From: Rhodoferax mekongensis
GTDB lineage: Bacteria > Pseudomonadota > Gammaproteobacteria > Burkholderiales > Burkholderiaceae_C
DNA length: 64,000 nucleotides
Assembly (NCBI RefSeq): GCF_032191775.1
Contig: NZ_CP132507.1
Coordinates: 831,001-895,000, forward strand
Direction: 5' to 3'
The stretch's first letter is position 1; each line of letters opens with the position of its first letter. The position numbers were made by a program, and so were the translations under genes. This document shows positions 9,548 to 19,104 of this stretch, in pieces. A model generated the notes under the pieces. The model ran no database searches. It saw only the letters and a list, made by a program, of their open reading frames with translations, and was not told where the DNA came from.

Positions 9548-9575
9548 AAAAAAGGGAGCTGTGGCTCCCTTTTTT
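9548..9575. terminator. Rho-independent terminator after pyk, symmetric
   Basis: The stem GGGAGC / GCTCCC (9554-9559 with 9564-9569) and a TGTG loop is flanked by six A residues on the left and six T residues on the right. It could work on either strand but serves pyk, which ends 18 nt upstream. Confidence 0.9.
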
Positions 9576-9594
9576 GTGCCCGCGTGAGGCCTGA

Positions 9595-9624
9595 TTAGGC
9601 GGGTTAACCCTTGGCGGTTAGAAT
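9595..9624 (+). promoter_or_regulatory. Candidate sigma-70 promoter of fba
   Basis: TTAGGC (9595-9600), an 18-nt spacer and TAGAAT (9619-9624) lie 75 nt before the fba start, downstream of the pyk terminator. The -35 is a weak match. Confidence 0.35.
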
Positions 9625-9699
9625 CCGGCAACGGTACAAGTTACCAAGCGGTTACATGAATTGGCCGCTGCAGGTTATTAACTTCCTGGGGATAGAAAA

Positions 9700-10782
9700 A
9701 TGGCACTCGTTTCCATGCGCGAGCTTTTGGACCACGCTGCAACGCATAACTATGCGATTCCAGCGTTCAACGTCAACAACCTGGAGCAGGTTCAGGCCAT
9801 CATGGAGGCGGCCAAAGAAACCGGCGCTCCTGTGATCATGCAAGCCAGCGCCGGCGCCCGCAAATATGCCGGTGAGCACTTTCTCAAGCACCTGATTCAG
9901 GCCGCTGTGGAAAGCTACCCCACGATCCCCGTGGTCATGCACCAGGACCATGGCCAAAGCCCTGCCGTGTGCCAAGGCGCCATCGACCTGGGCTTCAGCT
10001 CCGTGATGATGGACGGCTCCTTGGAGGCTGACGGCAAGACGATCGCCAGTTACGAATACAACGTGGAAGTTACTCGTAAAGTTGTAGACCTCGCGCACAA
10101 ACTGGGTGTCACCGTGGAGGGTGAACTCGGCTGCCTGGGCTCGCTGGAAACCATGCAAGGTGACAAAGAAGACGGCCACGGCACCGACGCCATCATGACC
10201 CGCGAGCAGTTGCTGACCGACCCGGAGCAAGCGGCCGACTTCGTTAAGCGCACCCAGCTTGACGCTTTGGCCATTGCCATCGGGACCAGCCATGGCGCCT
10301 ACAAGTTCACCCGTAAGCCCACAGGTGACATCTTGGCCATCGATCGCATCAAGGAAATCCACGCCCGCATCCCCAACACCCATTTGGTGATGCACGGATC
10401 CAGCGCCGTGCCCCAAGAGCTACTGGCAGCCATTAATCAGTACGGCGGCAAGATGGCCCAGACGTGGGGCGTGCCGGTGGAAGAGGTGCAGCGTGCCATT
10501 CCCTTCGGTGTGCGCAAGGTCAACATCGACACCGACATCCGCATGGCCATGACCGCTGCTGTGCGCAAGTTCATGTTCGAGAACCCCGAAAAGTTCGATG
10601 CCCGCGAGTGGCTCAAGCCCGCCCGTGAGGCAGCCAAGCAGCTGTGCAAGCAGCGATACATCGAGTTCGGTTGCGAAGGTCGCGCCGCCAGCATCAAGGG
10701 CCATAGCCTGCAAGTCGTCGCTGGGCAATACGCGCGCGGTGAGTTGGCCCAGGTGGTGCAGGAATCTGCAGTCGCTGCCTGA
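9700..10782 (+). CDS. fba: Fructose-1,6-bisphosphate aldolase, class II (Calvin-cycle subtype)
   Basis: This zinc enzyme interconverts fructose-1,6-bisphosphate with dihydroxyacetone phosphate and glyceraldehyde-3-phosphate. The 360-residue protein carries MHQDHG (80-85) with catalytic Asp83 and zinc ligand His84, [10 protein letters not shown], the His-containing GTSHGAYK and VMHGSS, and the phosphate-binding NIDTD segment. The GELGCLG form and the length place it in the subtype often annotated CbbA/Fba in betaproteobacteria; I see no other Calvin-cycle gene here, so a central carbon role is more likely. GGGGAT before the ATG is the ribosome site. pgk, pyk and fba are collinear but each has its own terminator. 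Confidence 0.96.
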   Translation: MALVSMRELLDHAATHNYAIPAFNVNNLEQVQAIMEAAKETGAPVIMQASAGARKYAGEHFLKHLIQAAVESYPTIPVVMHQDHGQSPAVCQGAIDLGFSSVMMDGSLEADGKTIASYEYNVEVTRKVVDLAHKLGVTVEGELGCLGSLETMQGDKEDGHGTDAIMTREQLLTDPEQAADFVKRTQLDALAIAIGTSHGAYKFTRKPTGDILAIDRIKEIHARIPNTHLVMHGSSAVPQELLAAINQYGGKMAQTWGVPVEEVQRAIPFGVRKVNIDTDIRMAMTAAVRKFMFENPEKFDAREWLKPAREAAKQLCKQRYIEFGCEGRAASIKGHSLQVVAGQYARGELAQVVQESAVAA

Positions 10783-10826
10783 AACGCGATGGTGCCGCTA
10801 AGCGGCCCGAACTTGCGATAATCCAA

Positions 10827-10860
10827 GGCTTCGCCTTCCATTCCGGGGCGAAGCCTTTTT
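10827..10860 (+). terminator. Terminator hairpin between fba and purC (possible purC attenuator)
   Basis: GGCTTCGCC / GGCGAAGCC (10827-10835 with 10847-10855), an 11-nt loop and five T residues (10856-10860). It ends only 15 nt before the purC ATG. A GATAAT hexamer at 10816-10821 just upstream could place the hairpin inside the purC leader, so it may act as the fba terminator, a purC attenuator or both. Confidence 0.8.
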
Positions 10861-10875
10861 ACTTTTGTGGATGCC

Positions 10876-11781
10876 ATGACTTCAGCTTTGCACACCTCCG
10901 CCTTGTCCCTTCCCTTGCTTGCCCGTGGCAAGGTGCGTGATAACTATGCGGTGGGTGAAGACCGCATCCTGATGGTGGCCAGCGACCGATTGAGCGCGTT
11001 TGACGTGATCATGGGGGAACCCATTCCCGGCAAGGGTGCGTTGCTGACGCAGATGGCTTTGTTCTGGTTTGAGAAGCTGGGCAAGAACGGTGCCGACGTG
11101 TGTCCTAATCACCTGACCGGCGAGGCGCCAGAGAGTGTGGTGACGCCTGCAGAAGCGGCGCAGGTCGCAGGCCGTTCCATGTTGGTTAAGCGCTTGAAAC
11201 CCTTGCCTGTGGAGGCGGTGGTACGTGGCTACCTGGCCGGTAGCGGCTGGAAGGAATACCAAGAGAACAGCGCGGTATGCGGCGTGAAACTGCCTGCCGG
11301 CCTGCAAAACGCCAGCAAGTTGCCTGAGCCGATTTACACCCCTGCCGCCAAAGCTGCAGTCGGTGACCACGACGAGAACATCACTTTCGAAAAAACCGTG
11401 GAAATGATCGGTCTGGACCTCGCGACCCAGATCCGAGACATCAGCATCCGCATCTACAAGGTGGCCGCTGAGTTCGCCTTGACCAAAGGCATCATCATTG
11501 CCGACACCAAGTTCGAATTTGGTTTGGACAAAGACGGTACCCTGACCCTGATGGATGAAGTGCTGACACCGGACTCCAGCCGCTACTGGCCAGTGGAAAG
11601 TTACCAAGTCGGTACTAACCCGCCCAGCTACGACAAGCAGTTCGTGCGGGACTGGCTGGAGCAAGCGCTGGTGGACGGCAAGCCTTGGGATAAAACTCCA
11701 CCCGCACCCCGCGTGCCTCGCGAGGTGATCGAGAAGACGGCCGACAAGTACCGCGAAGCCCTGCAGCGCTTGACGACCTGA
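10876..11781 (+). CDS. purC: Phosphoribosylaminoimidazole-succinocarboxamide synthase
   Basis: PurC joins aspartate to CAIR in de novo purine synthesis, using ATP. The protein (301 residues from the ATG at 10876) has the SAICAR synthetase landmarks: [55 protein letters not shown] and [15 protein letters not shown]. This is the longer form of about 300 residues seen in yeast and many betaproteobacteria rather than the short E. coli form of about 237. A GTG at 10867 is an alternative start; neither has a clear ribosome site. It converges on the ABC ATPase gene with only 7 nt between stops. purE and purK lie 8.4 kb away. Confidence 0.96.
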   Translation: MTSALHTSALSLPLLARGKVRDNYAVGEDRILMVASDRLSAFDVIMGEPIPGKGALLTQMALFWFEKLGKNGADVCPNHLTGEAPESVVTPAEAAQVAGRSMLVKRLKPLPVEAVVRGYLAGSGWKEYQENSAVCGVKLPAGLQNASKLPEPIYTPAAKAAVGDHDENITFEKTVEMIGLDLATQIRDISIRIYKVAAEFALTKGIIIADTKFEFGLDKDGTLTLMDEVLTPDSSRYWPVESYQVGTNPPSYDKQFVRDWLEQALVDGKPWDKTPPAPRVPREVIEKTADKYREALQRLTT

Positions 11782-11788
11782 TCGCTGC

Positions 11789-12847
11789 TCAAGCCGCTAC
11801 GACGGATACGCCTCTTTGGCTGATGTTCAAAGTCACATCGTCTTGGGGCGACCAGTGGCCTTGGGCATCCGAGGCCACGACGAAGATGGGCCCTAAAGCG
11901 GTCTCTACCGTCAACTCCTGAAAGCTACCCAAGTAGGCCGCTTTGCTTACGGTGCCTTGCAGGCCCGCGCTGTGTCCGGGGTGGACGGACCATGCTTCGG
12001 GGCGAATCGCCACTTTCACCGGGCCTGCGTTCAAGCGGCGCGGTGTTGAGAGCGTCAAGGGGCCCAATTCCACAGAGCCATTCTCCAGACATTGGCCATT
12101 GAGCAATACTGCTTCGCCCATGAAGCCCGCAACAAATTCAGTTTGCGGGTTCTCGTAAAGTTCGCGTGGGCTTCCGGCCTGTGCAATCTGCCCTCCGTTC
12201 ATCACAATGATCTGGTCGCTCACGGCCAAGGCTTCGCTCTGGTCATGGGTCACATACGCCACCGTCAGTTTCAGTCGCTGTTGCAGGGCCCGGATTTCTT
12301 CGCGCATGGACCGGCGCAAGCGTGCGTCCAGGTTGGACAGCGGCTCATCAAACAAGAGCACAGAGGGCTCCAGCACCAGCGCGCGTGCCAAAGCCACGCG
12401 TTGCTGTTGCCCGCCTGACAACTCTGCGGGGTAGCGGCTCTCGTACCCTCCCAGGCCCACGATAGCCATGGATGAACGGGCACGTTCGCTCACCTCCTGT
12501 TTGGGTACGCCGCTCACGTTCAGTCCGTAGGACACGTTCTCCAGCACTGACATGTGGGGGAACAAGGCATAGCTTTGAAAAACCATGCTTACGTTGCGCT
12601 CCGCCGGACCCAGGTGGGTGACATCGCGGCCGTCAATGAAAATTTGGCCGCTGGAGGGCGACTCCAGCCCGGCGATCATGCGCAGGGTGGTGGTCTTGCC
12701 ACAGCCGGATGGTCCGAGGATGGTGGTCAGCGTCCCTTTGGGAACATGAAAGTCAATCGCGTTGACTACCAAAGGGCTGTGGGCGCCGCCGTAGCGCTTG
12801 GAGACCTGACGGAAAGAAATGCCTGTGTTGTTCATGGAAGTCGTCAT
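11789..12847 (-). CDS. ABC transporter ATPase (first copy), iron/sugar-phosphate type
   Basis: The 352-residue protein is an importer ATPase of the FbpC/PotA type with Walker A GPSGCGKT (45-52), Q-loop MVFQSYALFP, signature LSGGQQQR, Walker B VLLFDEP and the H-loop YVTHDQSEA. A C-terminal TOBE-like regulatory domain begins near residue 240. It is the last gene of a six-gene minus-strand run and starts just after the permease stop. ATG 12847 was preferred over a TTG at 12862 that would overlap the permease; ATG 12835 also fits. A second, different ATPase of the same class (16170-17246) lies in the same operon, which is unusual for one permease. Confidence 0.92.
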   Translation of the reverse strand: MTTSMNNTGISFRQVSKRYGGAHSPLVVNAIDFHVPKGTLTTILGPSGCGKTTTLRMIAGLESPSSGQIFIDGRDVTHLGPAERNVSMVFQSYALFPHMSVLENVSYGLNVSGVPKQEVSERARSSMAIVGLGGYESRYPAELSGGQQQRVALARALVLEPSVLLFDEPLSNLDARLRRSMREEIRALQQRLKLTVAYVTHDQSEALAVSDQIIVMNGGQIAQAGSPRELYENPQTEFVAGFMGEAVLLNGQCLENGSVELGPLTLSTPRRLNAGPVKVAIRPEAWSVHPGHSAGLQGTVSKAAYLGSFQELTVETALGPIFVVASDAQGHWSPQDDVTLNISQRGVSVVAA

Positions 12848-12858
12848 CCGTAAGTATT

Positions 12859-15060
12859 TCAATGGGCAGTCGCAGCGTTGCGGCGGCCGAGTTTGCGTTC
12901 ACCCACTAGGGCTTGGACCAAGAGGGTGCTGCAGGACATGAGCAGGATCAGCACCGTGCAATACGCCAACGCCACACCGTAGTCACCATTGCCTACGCGG
13001 CCGATGATGTAAGTGGTGGACAGCTCGTACTGCGCCGTCACCAGGAAGATCACGGCAGACACGGTGGTGATGGAGCGTACAAACGAATACACCAGTGCTG
13101 CTACCAGCGCCGATTTGATGAGGGGCAATACCACCAGGCGCAAGGTGGTGAGCGTGTTGGCGCGCAGCATCAGAGACGCTTCGTCCAGTGAGCGATCCAA
13201 TTGCTTGAAGGCGGCAGTCCCTGCACGCACCCCGACCGGCAGGTTGCGGAACACAAAGCACAAAACAATGATCAGCCCGGTACCCGTCAGCTCTACAGGC
13301 GGTACGTTGAATGCCAGGATGTAGCTGACACCAAGCACCGTGCCCGGAACTGCAAAGGTCAAGAGTGCAGAGAATTCGAAGCTGGCCTTGCCCCGGAACT
13401 CCGCACGCGCCAGCAACCAGGCAATCAGCAGGCCCAGGCCCGCGCACAAAGGGGCCGCCATGGCTGCCAGCGACACGGTGGTGAACAGCGAGTTCCAGGC
13501 AGTACCTGCCCAAACCACACCGTACTCCCCCCATTGCACATCAAAGGCCGTGCGGAAGTGATTCAGCGTGAGCGTGTAGTCACGCCCCCAAGTCTGGACG
13601 AAACCACCAGCGAAGGCAAAGAGGTACACCACCAGCGTGAACACCAGCCATGGCCCCGCCACACCCAGGCATAGCTTGCGGATACCTGCGGGGAGGGGCA
13701 TGGGCAAACCGGCATCGCCCTTGCCGGCAACCGTGGTGAAACTGCCTTTGCCCAGCACCCTGCGCTGGATGAAGAAGACTGCAAGGGCAAACACCGTCAG
13801 GATCAGCGACAAGGCCGCGGCCATTCCCGGGTCCAGGGACGCTCCCACGATGGCAAAAAAGATTTCTGTCGACAGCACGGCGAACTGTCCGCCCACCACG
13901 ATCGGGTTCCCGAAGTCCGCCATGCTCTCGATAAATCCCACCAAAAATGCATTGGCCAAGCCCGGCTTGAGCAATGGCAGGGTGACGGTCCAAAAAGTCT
14001 GCATGCGGCTGGCGCGCAGGGTCTGGGAGGCTTCCTCCATGGAAGGGCTCACGCCTTGAACCACACCGCGCATGATCATGAAAGCAATTGGGGTGAAGGC
14101 GAACAACTGCGCCAGCCAGACACCAAAGAAACCATAAAACCAGCGCGTAGGCTCAATGCCAAAAGCCCACTCCAGATATTGATTGAAGAGCCCGGCACGC
14201 CCAAATAGCAAAATCAGCCCCAAGCCCACCACAAACGGCGGTGTGATGATGGGCAACATGGCCAGAATGTTGAGCGGTTTGGCTAATGCTTTTGCTTCCC
14301 GCTCTGCCCAGAGTGCGATCAAGGTGCCCAGGAATGTGGTCCCGGCGGCTGTGAGCAGTGCGAGACCCAGAGTGTTCCACGCCACACCGCAACGGCCTTG
14401 GCCACTGATACATCCGAGGCCCCAGATGCGGGCAGTGCCGATCCGGTCCCACAGGGCGCTGATGGAGAATAGTCCCTCGTCATTGAGCACGCTGCCCATC
14501 AAGGACTTGAGAACCGGGTACACCACAAACAGCGCCAGCAAGGCGGTACAACACAACACGGCACCGGCTACGAAGGCGTCACCCTTGAATCCTCCTAGAC
14601 GTGCTACGCCGATGGAGAGCAGTGCCAGCAGGCTCACTATCAACACCATGGCGCCCCACCCCATGCCCGGCTGGGTGTAGTCCGTGGCGCCTGCCAATGC
14701 AGTGAGCCAATCCCAAGTCCACCCCACAATGCCGATGGCAAATCCGCTGAAGACCAGCCCTGCCAGACCCAGGCCGGCGCCACTGCACAACAACAGACCC
14801 TGGCGGCGCGGTGTATGGGTGAATACAGCGGAGGCTGCCAGTAGTAGTCCCGCCATGCCCACCCCCAGCCAGGGGCGGGCATGGCTGCTCATTTGAGTCC
14901 AGCCGTTGGCACTGGCAGCGGCGCCCCACAGGCCGGGCAGGGCCTCCAAGAGGCTCCCTCGTTGAAGAAAATACCAGGGCAGCAGCACAAAGGCCGCAGC
15001 GCCAAGGGCGGCCCAAAGGGCAATGACGCGGCGGGTTCGCCACGGGTGAAAAGTGTTCAT
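12859..15060 (-). CDS. ABC transporter permease, fused two-domain (FbpB/AfuB type)
   Basis: About 733 residues with roughly twelve to fourteen membrane helices in two homologous halves. Each half carries an EAA coupling loop for the ATPase: EEASQTLRASRMQ in the first and DEASLMLRANTLT in the second. This head-to-tail arrangement is typical of permeases in the Fe(III)/AfuB/2-aminoethylphosphonate group. The ATG at 15060 was chosen because the frame upstream opens with GTG and hydrophilic residues (15096). It follows the binding-protein gene by 72 nt. The substrate cannot be read from the permease. Confidence 0.92.
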   Translation of the reverse strand: MNTFHPWRTRRVIALWAALGAAAFVLLPWYFLQRGSLLEALPGLWGAAASANGWTQMSSHARPWLGVGMAGLLLAASAVFTHTPRRQGLLLCSGAGLGLAGLVFSGFAIGIVGWTWDWLTALAGATDYTQPGMGWGAMVLIVSLLALLSIGVARLGGFKGDAFVAGAVLCCTALLALFVVYPVLKSLMGSVLNDEGLFSISALWDRIGTARIWGLGCISGQGRCGVAWNTLGLALLTAAGTTFLGTLIALWAEREAKALAKPLNILAMLPIITPPFVVGLGLILLFGRAGLFNQYLEWAFGIEPTRWFYGFFGVWLAQLFAFTPIAFMIMRGVVQGVSPSMEEASQTLRASRMQTFWTVTLPLLKPGLANAFLVGFIESMADFGNPIVVGGQFAVLSTEIFFAIVGASLDPGMAAALSLILTVFALAVFFIQRRVLGKGSFTTVAGKGDAGLPMPLPAGIRKLCLGVAGPWLVFTLVVYLFAFAGGFVQTWGRDYTLTLNHFRTAFDVQWGEYGVVWAGTAWNSLFTTVSLAAMAAPLCAGLGLLIAWLLARAEFRGKASFEFSALLTFAVPGTVLGVSYILAFNVPPVELTGTGLIIVLCFVFRNLPVGVRAGTAAFKQLDRSLDEASLMLRANTLTTLRLVVLPLIKSALVAALVYSFVRSITTVSAVIFLVTAQYELSTTYIIGRVGNGDYGVALAYCTVLILLMSCSTLLVQALVGERKLGRRNAATAH

Positions 15061-15132
15061 GTCATCCAGCGTGAGGCAGGGCCCGGCCTGCTGCACAACG
15101 CAGCGGCGGGCGGGTTAGCAGGGAATGCGGGA

Positions 15133-16158
15133 TTAGCGGGACTGGCCGTTCACATCGCGTTCCCAGCGCTGAATCAGGCGCTTGCGCTCTGCGGACTGGC
15201 CGTACTTGGCATAGTCGTAGTCGATCATCTTGATCTTGCGGAAGTCCGGCACGCGCGGGTCCACCTTGGTTTCGCGGTTGGAGGGCAGCTGGAACTGCAG
15301 CGTGGCAGCGCCCAGCGCCTGTGCGCCCGGCGTTAAAGCCCAGTCATAAAACTTCTTCGCTGCTTCCAGGTTGCGCGCACCGCGCACGATGGACATCGAG
15401 CCGATCTCTGCACCTGTGCCATCGGACGGTGTGATGGTCTCCAGGGGGAAGCCTTGGGCTTTTTCACCGGGGCCGTCGTGCACAAAGCTGATGGAAATTG
15501 CGGCTTCACCACGTGCCACGGCCTTGATGGGGCCTACGCCGGAACGTTGGTAGGTGGCAATGTTTTTGTGCAGCTTGGCCAGATAGTCAAATGCCTTGTC
15601 TTCTCCCATCAGCTGTACCAGCGTGGCAATCATGGTGTAGGCCGTCCCGCTGGAGGACGGATTGGCGGATTGGATTTCGCCTTTGTACTCAGGCTTGATC
15701 AGGTCAGCCCACGTCTTCGGGATGGGCAGCTTCTTATTGGCCATCAGCTCGGTGTTGTATCCAAAACCCAAAGGCCCGGAGTAAATGCCTACCGTCTTGT
15801 AGCCGGACTGTGCAGCCTGCTTTTGCGCCCAGTCGTACAACTTCGGCAGCAGGGGCGACTTGTATTCCTGAGTCAGGTTTTGTTCGGCAGCCACCAGGTG
15901 CGGGTCCCCGGTGCCCCCGAAAAAGATGTCTGTCTTGGGATTTGCTTTTTCGGCCATGAGTTGGGCGACGGCTTCACCTGAGCCCTTGAGCGTCATGTTG
16001 ACCTTGATACCCTGGCTTTTCTCGAAGGTGATGGCAATCATGCTGCACCACGGCGCTTGGCCCGAGCAGATGATGTTGACCTCGTTGCCGGATTGGGCAT
16101 AAGCGCTGGCTTGAGAGAGCGCGATACATGCAGCAGCGATCAGGTGGGTTTTCTTCAT
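15133..16158 (-). CDS. Periplasmic substrate-binding protein, AfuA/FbpA-like
   Basis: The 341-residue protein starts with a Sec signal peptide (MKKTHLIAAACIALSQASAYAQ) and continues with IICSGQAPWCSMIAITFEKS and TDIFFGGTGDPHLVAAEQ, the pattern of extracellular solute-binding family 1/6 proteins labelled Fe(III)- or AfuA-like. I do not see the adjacent Tyr-Tyr pair that binds iron in FbpA, so iron is doubtful. Some AfuA relatives bind hexose phosphates and others phosphonates. The upstream two-component system in the same run would fit an inducible nutrient. AAGGAG lies 7 nt before the ATG. The 12-nt gap to the upstream ATPase gene indicates one operon. Confidence 0.9.
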   Translation of the reverse strand: MKKTHLIAAACIALSQASAYAQSGNEVNIICSGQAPWCSMIAITFEKSQGIKVNMTLKGSGEAVAQLMAEKANPKTDIFFGGTGDPHLVAAEQNLTQEYKSPLLPKLYDWAQKQAAQSGYKTVGIYSGPLGFGYNTELMANKKLPIPKTWADLIKPEYKGEIQSANPSSSGTAYTMIATLVQLMGEDKAFDYLAKLHKNIATYQRSGVGPIKAVARGEAAISISFVHDGPGEKAQGFPLETITPSDGTGAEIGSMSIVRGARNLEAAKKFYDWALTPGAQALGAATLQFQLPSNRETKVDPRVPDFRKIKMIDYDYAKYGQSAERKRLIQRWERDVNGQSR

Positions 16159-16169
16159 GAAAGTCTCCT

Positions 16170-17246
16170 TTAGTGTTGGACCGGGGGTTCGGATGCGTTG
16201 GAAAAAACGGAGGGCAACAGCACGCTGACCCCCTGTGCTGACAAAAACAAGCTGACCGGGGCGCCGCAGGCATAGGCCGCGCCTGGTGACGGAATGAGCA
16301 CCAATATCTCGCCCAAGGTGGTGTGCACCCAGACCTCCGTAGAGGGGCCTAGAAAGGCGCTCCGTAAAACCTTGCCCGGTAATCCGGCCGAACTGGCCGG
16401 TGCGATACGCCAGGCGTGCGGACGCACAACGATACGCACTGCGCCACGGCGCAGTCCGGGGTCAGGACCTATCTGCAAGGGGCCCAGATGTACAACGCCC
16501 CGGGCGTCCACCTCGGCGTCAAATGTGACAGCGTCACCCATGAAGGCAGCAACGAACTCTGACAGGGGACGTTCATAAAGATCCCGCGGTGAGCCGATTT
16601 GCGCAATCCTGCCCTCTTGCATGACGACGACGCGGTCACTGACCGACATGGCTTCTGCATGGTCGTGGGTGACATACAGCACTGTCAGATCCAACCTCTG
16701 TTGCAGGGAGCGGATGTCTTCACGGATATGGCGTCGCAAGTTGCTGTCGAGGTTGGAGAGAGGCTCATCCAGCAACAAGATACGGGGCTGCAATGCGAGT
16801 GCACGAGCCAATGCGGTGCGTTGTTGCTGACCGCCGGACAACTCATGCGGCATGCGATCTTCCAAGCCTTGCAGACCGACCAGCACCAGGGCCTGGGCAC
16901 AACGCTCGCGTTGGCTCGCCGCAGACAGGCCTTGCATGCGCAAGCCATAGCAGACGTTTTCTTCCACGCTCTGGTAGGGAAACAGGGCGTAGCTCTGAAA
17001 CACCAGACTGAGGTCCCGTTGTTCGGCGCTCTTGGAAGTGACGTCTTCCCCGTGAAAAATCAGCTGCCCCTCGTCGGGTGTGTCCAATCCGGCTACCAAG
17101 CGCAGCAGCGTGGTTTTGCCGCATCCGGAGGGGCCAAGCAGAGTCGTCAACCGGCGATCCGGGATATGCACATCCACCCCGTGCAGCGCCTTGTAGCCAT
17201 TGGCATAGGACTTGGTCACCCCGCGGATTTCCAGACCGGGCCTCAT
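16170..17246 (-). CDS. ABC transporter ATPase (second copy), iron/sugar-phosphate type
   Basis: A 358-residue importer ATPase with GPSGCGKTT, LVFQSYALFPYQSV, LSGGQQQRTALA, ILLLDEPLSNLD and YVTHDHAEAM, plus a TOBE-type C-terminus. Its start codon overlaps the sensor kinase stop (ATGA, 17243-17246), so it is translationally coupled to the two-component system and lies before the binding protein. It differs clearly from the ATPase at 11789-12847, for example SVEENVCYGLRMQG against SVLENVSYGLNVSG, so the two are not a recent duplication. Both keep every catalytic motif. They may form a heterodimer on the fused permease, or one may serve another transporter. Confidence 0.92.
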   Translation of the reverse strand: MRPGLEIRGVTKSYANGYKALHGVDVHIPDRRLTTLLGPSGCGKTTLLRLVAGLDTPDEGQLIFHGEDVTSKSAEQRDLSLVFQSYALFPYQSVEENVCYGLRMQGLSAASQRERCAQALVLVGLQGLEDRMPHELSGGQQQRTALARALALQPRILLLDEPLSNLDSNLRRHIREDIRSLQQRLDLTVLYVTHDHAEAMSVSDRVVVMQEGRIAQIGSPRDLYERPLSEFVAAFMGDAVTFDAEVDARGVVHLGPLQIGPDPGLRRGAVRIVVRPHAWRIAPASSAGLPGKVLRSAFLGPSTEVWVHTTLGEILVLIPSPGAAYACGAPVSLFLSAQGVSVLLPSVFSNASEPPVQH

Positions 17247-18310
17247 GCCGGCATCCTCAATGTGGCATCCGACAGGGACGCATGCGGCATCGATAAGGCT
17301 GGTACTGCCGAGTCTTGCGCCATGGCATGCGCAGGCCGGGGCCAGCGGACGACGGCGTCAACGCCCACTACCGCGCCTTGTTGGATTCGGTTGTAGAGGT
17401 CTAGCGTCGCGTGCATGGACACAGCGATTTGCTTGCAGATCGACAGGCCCAAGCCCACTCCGGTGCCTCCGCTGGCGGATTCGAAGGGCTGGAACAGACG
17501 CTCCCGGACTGCCTCGTCCAACCCTCCTGCGTTGTCCCAGACCAGAAGCTCCAGTTCGTCTGGCAGATGGCGGATGACCACGCCCAGACTGGCTCCGGTG
17601 GCGGACTGGCGGATCGCATTGGTTAACAGATTGCGTAGCATTTCACCGACCAGCCAGCTGTCGCTCATGAGCCGTACGGGTTCGGCGTCCAAGGACACTT
17701 CCAGCTGCTTGCGGGCGATCAAGGGTGCAAATTCCACCAGAACTTCGCTGGCAAGGTGGTGCAACTCCACCAAGCACCACTGGGCATGCCGGACCTTTTG
17801 CTCCACCTTTGCCTGCGACAGCAATTGATTCGCCAGATGGCTTGCGCGATCCAGCGTACGCAGCATTTTGGGCAGGGTGTCAGAGGCCGGAAGCTCCCCG
17901 GACGTGACACCTTGCACTTGGGTTTTCAGCACCGCCAATGGTGTGCGCAACTGGTGAGAGGCTTCCGCAATGAAGCGCTGCTGTTGCTCCAAGGCATCCC
18001 GTTGTTGTTGCCATTGCACATTCAGGGCGCGCACGATGGGTTCCAGCTCTACGGCCGGTGTATGGCCCAAGGGCGTTGTTTCCTGGGGTTGTCGGCTGGC
18101 AACGGTAGTCGTGAGCTCTTGTACCGGCCGCAGGCACTGCCCCGCCAACCACCACAGGGTTGGTGCACCCGCCAGTGCCATGCACACAGCAAGCCACGGT
18201 GTCATGGATCCGATGGCGCCGAGCGCTCCCCCCAGTCCGGTGCAGATCACGAACATCAGCAATAACTGCTTCCGCATGGACTGGGCGGCTTTGCCCTTGG
18301 TCTGGGTCAT
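17243..18310 (-). CDS. Sensor histidine kinase with minimal input domain
   Basis: A 355-residue kinase of the TctE/QseC-like class. Two closely spaced membrane helices (about 15-35 and 38-57) leave almost no periplasmic loop. Then come a HAMP-like linker, the HisKA helix with EASHQLRTP (His119), the N-box EMLRNLLTNAIRQS, the G1 box VWDNAGGLDEA and the G2 box GTGVGLGLSICKQIA, so it should be active. Lack of a periplasmic domain suggests it senses within the membrane or through a partner, possibly the binding protein and permease of this operon. It overlaps the regulator gene upstream (ATGA, 18307-18310) and the ATPase downstream. Confidence 0.93.
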   Translation of the reverse strand: MTQTKGKAAQSMRKQLLLMFVICTGLGGALGAIGSMTPWLAVCMALAGAPTLWWLAGQCLRPVQELTTTVASRQPQETTPLGHTPAVELEPIVRALNVQWQQQRDALEQQQRFIAEASHQLRTPLAVLKTQVQGVTSGELPASDTLPKMLRTLDRASHLANQLLSQAKVEQKVRHAQWCLVELHHLASEVLVEFAPLIARKQLEVSLDAEPVRLMSDSWLVGEMLRNLLTNAIRQSATGASLGVVIRHLPDELELLVWDNAGGLDEAVRERLFQPFESASGGTGVGLGLSICKQIAVSMHATLDLYNRIQQGAVVGVDAVVRWPRPAHAMAQDSAVPALSMPHASLSDATLRMPA

Positions 18311-18993
18311 GCCGGATCCTTGCTGTCGTGGCCCAGTTCGTCCACCAGAAGGTAGCCGATACCGCGCATCGTCAACAAGGCGGCACCACTGCCCGCCAAG
18401 CGCTTGCGCAAACGGTGCGCAAGCAGGTCGATGGCATCGCTTTGATGGCTGGCATCGTCACCGAAGATGGCCTGATACAAGTCATCTTTGGATACAGGGC
18501 GGCCCGGCTTGGTGATCAAGACGCGCAACATCGCGCTTTCCCGAGGGGCAATGTCCAAAGGGCGCCCAGATCGCAAGAACAGTCCCTGGTTCATGTCGAG
18601 CTGCAAGTGCCCGCAACGGAAGTCTTCGATGCCCTGGTTACGCCGCATCAGGGCACGCAGGCGAGCCACCAGTTCCTCGGTGTCGAAAGGTTTGGTCAGG
18701 TAGTCATCGGCGCCTAGGGTCAGTCCGGTGACCCGCTCGCCGATGGAGGCGCGGGCCGTGACTACCAGCACCGGCAGGCGCAATCCAAGGTCGCGCATGC
18801 GTTGCAGTACGTCCAGACCGTCCAGCCCCGGCAGGCTCAGGTCCAAGATTACCGCGTCGAAGTTGCGTTTGCGCATCCATGCCAGCGCTTCATGCCCGTC
18901 GGCACAGCACACCGGCTTGAACCCGCGCGATGCGAGCACACGCCCCAATGCGTCCACCAGATCCAGATCGTCTTCAACCAACAACACATCCAT
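18307..18993 (-). CDS. OmpR-family response regulator
   Basis: The 228-residue protein has a receiver domain with acidic pair D8-D9, phosphoacceptor D51 (AVILDLSLPGLDG) and K100 (DDYLTKPFD), then an OmpR/PhoB winged-helix domain ending MRGIGYLL. It heads the minus-strand run and is coupled by a 4-nt overlap to the kinase. The pair probably controls the transporter genes that follow in the same transcript, giving autoregulation. The target substrate is unknown. Confidence 0.94.
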   Translation of the reverse strand: MDVLLVEDDLDLVDALGRVLASRGFKPVCCADGHEALAWMRKRNFDAVILDLSLPGLDGLDVLQRMRDLGLRLPVLVVTARASIGERVTGLTLGADDYLTKPFDTEELVARLRALMRRNQGIEDFRCGHLQLDMNQGLFLRSGRPLDIAPRESAMLRVLITKPGRPVSKDDLYQAIFGDDASHQSDAIDLLAHRLRKRLAGSGAALLTMRGIGYLLVDELGHDSKDPA

Positions 18994-19104
18994 GCCGGTA
19001 TCGTGCTGTCAGGGGGCTAGCTTCGCAATGGGGTTAGCGCGCAGGTTGAATGAAAGAAACTTGAAATGTGGCAGGCTTCCACTGAAGCGGCCATCGGCAC
19101 TGAA

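Noticed and set aside
15133-16158. Firm assignment as an Fe(III)-binding protein
   Set aside because: The adjacent Tyr pair used by FbpA for iron is not visible, so only an AfuA/FbpA-like class is stated.
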